A DNA stretch of 64,000 bases. It comes from Opisthorchis felineus (Eukaryota > Platyhelminthes > Trematoda > Opisthorchiida > Opisthorchiidae). The DNA is taken from assembly GCA_004794785.1 (NCBI GenBank), contig SJOL01004536.1, forward strand, positions 146,436 to 210,435. The letters run 5' to 3'. The position numbers were made by a program, and so were the translations under genes. Below are positions 58,288 to 64,000 of the stretch, piece by piece. The notes beneath the pieces were generated by a model. The model made no database searches and had not been told where the DNA came from. It was given only the letters and a program-made list of their open reading frames with translations. The first letter of the stretch is position 1. Every line of letters starts with the position of its first letter.

Positions 58288-59342
58288 CCCATGCCTGAAG
58301 AATACACAAGCACCCTTAGCGAATCATGTTTCCATTTATTGGTTGCATCGGTACAAATGTAATGGGTAGTCAATCCAGTCCGCGACTTCAGGAAGCCGCT
58401 TTCACTCGACAGGGTTTCTGAAAGGAAAAATGTATAATCAATCACGACTTGTATAAACTAGACATAATTAAACAAAGTTGTAGTGGCTAACTCACCAAGT
58501 GCTTAATAAATCCCGCTGTGCAAAATTTCCGATCGGTGTCCACGCTTAAGCTGGAGTCTTACTGTTATAAAGGTAAATTAGTCAATTATTCCCATCAGCG
58601 ATAATGAGGGAGCCGTGTGTACATCGATGATATGGTGGCAGGATTCGGCAACCATATGCATTACCGGACCCAGCGAATTTAAAGATAAAGAGGGGGTGTA
58701 TACTAGTCAGTAGTAAGACCAAGTGGTATAGGCTTGACTCCTATGGAACAAGGACCACATGCGCCCGCAAACGTGCACCCATGGATACAGTGGTAGCGAA
58801 GACCTAGTGGGTAGGCGCGTACCTGGTGTCAAATCTGCTCCTGTAGAGCAGCGTGGCGGCTAGCATAGCGCAGAGCCTTAGATGCACACCCAATATTTCC
58901 CTGAAACCATGGTTCGAAGGAGGGAAAGTTTAACATAAATTTCGGCATTTGATGTTATTTATTCGAACGCCTAAGATCTCTTAACGCAGGCTCAGTTTGT
59001 TGGAAGTTGTGTAAACGCGCTTAAGGCCCATTATGGGCGCGGAATTCATATTTTCAGTGGCTGCCATGGCTGAGCACGCCTTGCCCGTGAAATCAGTAGG
59101 TGATTTTGTAGAGAAGTTGGCTCATCCACGTTTTTCTCCTTGAATGCATTTCAAATCACTTCGAGAGAGTACATGATCAATAATTTCATGGTTTTCGAAC
59201 GCATACGTATAAAAAAGCAGTAATTTATTACTTAAATATGAAACGGCGTTCTACCGTTGCAGCATGCGTCCCTGCAGACGATGTCAAGGCCCCGGAATTC
59301 GTCATAGCTAGTAAGTTTAACTTCAGTTATTTACGACCGATA
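58288..59342. other. Unassigned intergenic DNA
   Basis: No supported feature. It may hold decayed 5' sequence of the MULE relic. Confidence 0.35.
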
Positions 59343-60245
59343 GCACACGTTGTACTGGGTACCCGGGCATTTTCACGTTCGCCGGTACAGTGACTCCTTG
59401 ATGGTCACTTCCTACTACCGGCGCCTGACAAGCGATGTGTCAAACGAGTGTAGTTCACTTTTGAGGTATGGTGCTTCGTCGTCGGAGATTCGCCAATACG
59501 TCGTAGATGATTTTGGGAAGGTACTGACAATCCAGGACGTTTACAACTATCGCGTCAAATGCCCACCCCCATGGTTAAGCAGGTCAGTGGCTACGTTTTT
59601 TGGTTTCTTAGATCACATGTCGTCGATCATAGAAAAGCTTCGAATATGTGGTCGTGTACTGTTGGCGGAATCCGAGGGTGGTAGTTTTAGCCATCTGCGT
59701 TTTTCCCGCACGCAGCAGATCGCACCGTTTTGACGCTTCCCGGATGTAGTGAACGTTGATGCTGCCCGCGGGACGAATCGTCTCGGGTAAATAAATTTAG
59801 AGACTCTACCACTCACTGTGAAGGCGCAAGCTATACGCGTTTTTTTGTGACGGATGGCATGGGCATCGGACGACCCATGATGTATGCCTTCGTCGAAAGC
59901 GAGCATTTTGAGCCCTTGCGCAAGCCGTTCTGTTTGTTCAAGGACATGATGGGTGGGCGGCACTCGGTCAAGGCGATCGTCATGGAAAAGATAACGTCGC
60001 AGCTGCTGGGCTGCTAAAGCTATGTTCGGCTGCGACATAATGCTGTGCTATTTTAACGTACGGCAAGCCATCCGGAAGCACGTGCGTTTTCGTGTAATGC
60101 TGTAACACTTGCAGAAGATCTCCATCTGCATTCCATACATATTCCATCGCATGGCCAACTTTGATAACGCAGCTGAGCAAGCAAGTGCGCACCAGACAGT
60201 AATCACGTACGTATCGAAACTATTTACAGCTCCTGCGGAGAACTG
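59343..60245 (+). pseudogene. MULE (Mutator-like) transposase relic
   Basis: The first frame (59350-59733) carries SYYRRLTSDVSNECSSLL and GASSSEIRQYV with VLTIQDVYNYR, the N-terminal layout of animal MULE transposases. It ends in a TGA directly before RFPDVVNVDAARGTN, which contains the first catalytic Asp. After a frameshift the text continues FVTDGMGIGRPMMYAFVESE and LFKDMMGGRHSVKAIVMEK, where the second catalytic Asp of 'VMDK' has become Glu. Then follow CYFNVRQAIRKHVRFRVM and, past a stop, an acidic-to-basic tail to about 60245. At least two stops and two frameshifts make it inactive. Terminal inverted repeats were not located. The opposite-strand 141-codon frame is a shadow. Confidence 0.75.
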
Positions 60246-62520
60246 ACTTAGGGTTTTTCTACTATTTGATTGCCCGCTAGATGTACATCAATCGAAAGTG
60301 GGTTGTAGCGGTCACACACAAGCTCACACTTTACAAACACTCAAATCACGTGACAATTCATGTCCCACTTGCAACCTTAGCCGACAACATGTACATTACA
60401 GTTTCCCATCCAATTTGTTTACGTGGCCACCACCTGCGTCACGCGCCAGGCTTACGAACTTCAACCACACCAGGTCAAGTTTTATTCATGTTTGTGCAAA
60501 TACCAAACACGAATGGACACCCCTCTCTTCACACTGCACACAATAAATACACATGCAACTCGGCCCGAAAACATACACACGCGCACAGGATAGAGTCAGT
60601 CGAGCTCCACAAGTCTCCACGGACAACTACGGAACACTTGTGGCAGCTATACTGCAGAGTAGACACCTCCTGCGCCCGGAACGTCCCTCAGGGATTCTCA
60701 ACAGTAGGCCTCAGCGATAAGTTTACTTTTGGCTTATTCACTTAAAAATAATAATAACGTTTAATCCCAACTGGTGGCTGGCAGGCATGATCATAATTTT
60801 ACAGTCAGAATAAAAAAATGACTGGCGGGGTTTAATGGTACAGGGGATTGTTCGAAAAGGGGACAGTTTCATAAACATTGGGCATTAATAATGATAATAG
60901 TAACCAGTAGAGCCACGCCAAATATCCAATCAGTGGGAGGACTATATGAGTGTAGGCCGCGGACAAGCCAGATTGAAAGAATAATGATTGTACAGGGCGT
61001 TTGCGCAACTACAGCCGAAGTTTGAAGGTTGGGGAGAGGGGGAATGAGGAAGGAATCGGATGAGAGCAGTAGCGTCTGGTGAGTGCCAAGAGGAATCAGA
61101 TAAAAAAGTGTTCAATAGAAAAAATATATAAAAGCGGATGACAGCAAACTGAATGAACCCAGGAAGAGGTGGATTTTGTTGGCTGACCTAGAAGCCAAGT
61201 GCAAGCTGGGCCAGAGTAGGTGCCCAACTTTGGGAGGGTAAGGATATAGCCGCCTAGGTAGCTAGCAGGGAGGCTACCCGTTGGGCTAGTTGGAACAGAC
61301 GATTACATGGTGATAACGCATGGCGGTAGTGTTTAGCTCAGCAAAAAAATCCAGCCAAAGGGTATGTAACGAGCAACGGTATCTTCGAGTGACGCGTAAT
61401 ACCAGAACCTCCGGAAAGGCAAAGCAAAGTCAGAGTTGGGTTTCTATACTGTACTATTAACACAAGACATCAATTCACACAATGTACAACCCTCGACAGT
61501 GGATACTCGTCAACAACAAATGGTCCACTAGGGCTACAAATATACGAACCAAATGAGCAAACGGGCTCCCACTTGAGACAGTCGCACGTGCGTAACGTCG
61601 GCCACAAAATGCTGGATGACCTCAAGGCCAAATGGGTGAAGTGGTAAGGACAAACAAACGTCAGTTCATATAGAGGCACTAGACACAAAACTGGAACGGG
61701 TGTTGCAGATAGGTACAAGAATCGTGGGGGATTTCAAATGTCAAAGTAATGGACGATAGAAGGTGTCCGACGTGCAAAGGGGGCGTTAATGTTAACAAAG
61801 ACAGCAGACAAATAATAGGCGGTTGGGCAACAGCTTCCGAGATAATGGATAAGAACCCTAGTTTAACTGGAATCTACTACCTCAACTCAACAGGGAGGTA
61901 GGAGTATGGGTGGCCAGTCACAGAATCACCGCTGTCGGCTCCAAGAAACGAATGATGCATGGCAAAAACAGTCATTAGGAGCTAGCTGTGACTGCTGGTA
62001 AGCAGAAAATAATGAGAAATTTACGTTTTATGTGTATATGATTGCTTCAAAAAACGTGTGTGTTATGTTTGGACGATGAAATGGAATCGGGGTGGTGCAA
62101 CCCAACTAAGACGAAGGTGGCTACGCCTTGCACGTCGATGTTTGCCGTGAGCCTCGCACGGTACCTCCAGGCTACCCATGAATATTTAAAAAACGAAAGG
62201 ACTGCCGTCATTCGTTTGCATTCCTTGGTGTTCCCAGACAAGTGACAACCGGGACAAGTCCAATCTAGCTACAGACAAACAAAAACGGTGCTCTTTTATG
62301 GTTCTCCCGAATTAAAGGCAGGCTCAGAACCACCGGCGATGGGCGATGCACCCATGCTACTGGATGGGTACCGAGTATGCGAACGCAGCTTGGTGCAAAG
62401 TAACAGGGCCACCCTCCCTGCAAAGCGTACCCGTCCACCACACGAGGTTTTCATGCCTCGTGCATGCTACCGGATCTGCAGGGTGACAAGCCCCCAAGCA
62501 GTCATAATTGCGGTTTGTGC
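60246..62520. other. Purine-rich region, possibly LINE 3' sequence
   Basis: The plus strand from about 60,960 to 63,700 is visibly rich in G and A, so the minus strand is pyrimidine-rich, as in the 3' UTR of the CR1-like LINE to its right. AATAATAATAA tracts at 60747-60757 and 62522-62533 could be two minus-strand LINE 3' tails. The 154-codon plus-strand frame 60281-60745 is unidentified and rich in His and Thr from CA-rich DNA. Confidence 0.3.
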
Positions 62521-63399
62521 ATTAATAATAATAAAACTCCAGCTACCAGATATTTTATCCGGTCGGGGGAAAGCCAGGCCATTAAAATAGCTCAGTCATT
62601 TCGAACAAGCAACCAGGAAACAGCCACCGGAAGGGGCAAGTCACGGAGGCAAATGAAACGGCAGCTACTTTTTGGGCCATGGGAGTAGAATGGAGATGTT
62701 CAGAGCCTGTGTACTATGGCTAAACGACGACGAAGCATTGGCGTGAACTGCCATGTCAAGTAGAGGCGCACCAGAGTGTTATGTGTATGTGTGAATGAGT
62801 GGGTTGTGGGAACAAAAAGGTATTTCATTCGTTGCGCATCTTCAGACCCAATATTTGATGTGCGTGCACCGCATGTGGTCAGAGGATGCGGAATGGCTCT
62901 GAACAGTGAAGAAATGAGGCTTCGGTTTGGCTAAGGTTAGTTGAGTCCAGTAAATGCAATGCACCAGACATTAAATAGAGCTGACAGTTAGTCAGGGATG
63001 GGATCAGGCTTGAAAGAACTAGGAATAAGTTGGCCAGGGAGCAGAAGCTTAAGGCTGGAGGTAAGGAGAGGCAACGATGTCAGTGGAGAGGCGTATGAAG
63101 AAAACTTACGATGGCAGGCGCTAGACACTCTCTGCAAAACAACAACGCCTCAGAGAGTAGGTGCAGATGTAGTCCCAGGAGGAAAACGACTGCATAAGAG
63201 ATATATATTATGGTGATTTATGAACAAGAACAATTGGGAGGGTAGTTGTCTCAGCTGAGGGTTAACGCTAGGGGGTTCAGCCTGGTAAATGTACATGCTA
63301 GGACCAAGTAATAGGACAGTTGGGGTGAGAGCGCAAATTAGAAGGGTATAAGGCCTGTTTCAAAGAAAGTGTTTAGTGAAAGCTGTGGCGCGAAAAGAT
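62521..63399 (-). mobile_element. Putative 3' UTR of the CR1-like LINE
   Basis: This pyrimidine-rich minus-strand stretch follows the LINE reading frame and ends in TTATTATTATTAAT at the left. Triplet A/T tails are usual for CR1-type elements. There is no coding content. The left border is a guess from the tail. Confidence 0.35.
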
Positions 63400-64000
63400 G
63401 CTCGGCTCCCTCGATAGAAAGGTAAGAATCGAGAGTCCTTCAAACGCCTATATGAGATGATACAGTACGGATATGGGAGGGGAGCTTGTTCCATATTTTG
63501 GAATACAGGCAAAGGAAAAAGTTTTGTCTAAAGACAGTTGGATAGGTCAACGATGGGAACAGAAATCCAGAGTCGCGCATATTTTAGGGAGGACAGGAAG
63601 AAAATTTAGGACGGCAGTCAGATGTGTAGGCCCGTCGGTAGATTAGGCGATGCAGAAGGTCCAGATTCAACCTAATGCGCCTCAGCTATAAAGGATCCAG
63701 CCCAAGTGACAAAGAGCGAAGAAGATAAGGCAACGTGGATGACGCCGGAAAGAGAGACTTAGTGAACGAGCGCTGCACAATTTCCACAGCAGTCTGGCAT
63801 GCCTTCGAATACTGTGAGGCGAATTTAGGGCTGGATTCAAGACTGGGTCTTACGAACTGCTTAAAGATGCCAATTAAACATGATTCGTTGTGGAAGGATC
63901 AGCGAATGAAGGCACAAAGCTTGCGGGCTTTAGCCACTCTGTACCATGCATGTTGGGAATGCATGTTGTTGCACAAGCCGCAATTATGACTGCATGGTGG
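63400..64000 (-). pseudogene. CR1/jockey-like LINE, C-terminal part of ORF2, runs off the window
   Basis: On the minus strand one frame stays in register for about 190 codons with only four stops. It encodes KARKLCAFIR, IFKQFVRPSLESS, EIVQRSFTKSLF, then LSLGLDPL, LRRIRLNLDLLHRLIYRRAYT, and YSKIWNKLPSHIR. These match the post-RT region of CR1/jockey-type LINEs ('A..K..GFI.RSF', 'F..FVRP.LEY', 'E.VQRR.TK', 'L....L.LR.L...RR.R.DLI..YR', 'RLWNKLP..IR'). The RT domain itself must lie beyond 64000. Few stops and no frameshift make it the youngest-looking LINE here, though still dead. Confidence 0.8.

Noticed and set aside
59613..60038. 141-codon minus-strand open frame
   Set aside because: It is antisense to the MULE transposase relic, whose plus-strand motifs are clear.
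60281..60745. 154-codon plus-strand open frame as a gene
   Set aside because: The protein is rich in His and Thr from CA-rich DNA, has no recognisable domain, and overlaps another frame open in the same DNA.
1..64000. CRISPR array, prokaryotic operon or phage region
   Set aside because: No regularly spaced short repeats or clustered same-strand genes with ribosome sites; introns, SINEs and LINEs show that this is eukaryotic.

Overview
The window reads as eukaryotic nuclear DNA from a parasitic flatworm, most likely a digenean trematode. The reasons are a divergent invertebrate glutamate-gated chloride channel, a Sam68-like KH gene split by 36-nt introns, very low gene density, and a dense mix of tRNA-headed SINEs, RTE/CR1-like LINE relics, a Penelope-like reverse transcriptase, a Ty3/Gypsy integrase, a MULE relic, and short repeats carrying hammerhead-ribozyme motifs like those known from schistosomes. 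The species is an inference; no rRNA or mitochondrial marker is present.

Only two host genes are convincing, one near each end. A complete Cys-loop channel subunit (503 aa, one uninterrupted exon) lies on the minus strand at 5-1516. A KH/STAR RNA-binding protein (308 aa from four exons) lies on the minus strand at 55474-56549. An in-frame stop in its N-terminal part and the apparent end of its KH exon are both explained by 36-nt introns.

The ~54 kb between them is repeat-derived or unrecognised. 2-15 kb: a 95-bp-arm foldback, a 430-bp-arm inverted repeat, and LINE fragments. 18-31 kb: about 308-bp repeats with a hammerhead motif, tandem or inverted, surrounding a Gypsy integrase relic and a Penelope-like RT relic. 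34-38 kb: an RTE-like LINE whose two halves are separated by about 2 kb. 39-54 kb: at least ten copies of one tRNA-derived SINE in both orientations, plus two more LINE fragments. 57-64 kb: a decayed 135-bp tandem repeat, a MULE transposase relic, and the 3' end of a CR1-like LINE on the minus strand running off the right edge.

The most interesting signal is the set of self-cleaving-ribozyme-like sequences in three unrelated repeat families: the 308-bp repeat, the foldback family, and a pol III-type SINE. Only the copy at 30012-30054 keeps every core residue. Nothing here was checked by search or folding software; all coordinates and alignments were read by eye, and element boundaries are approximate to about 10-20 bases.
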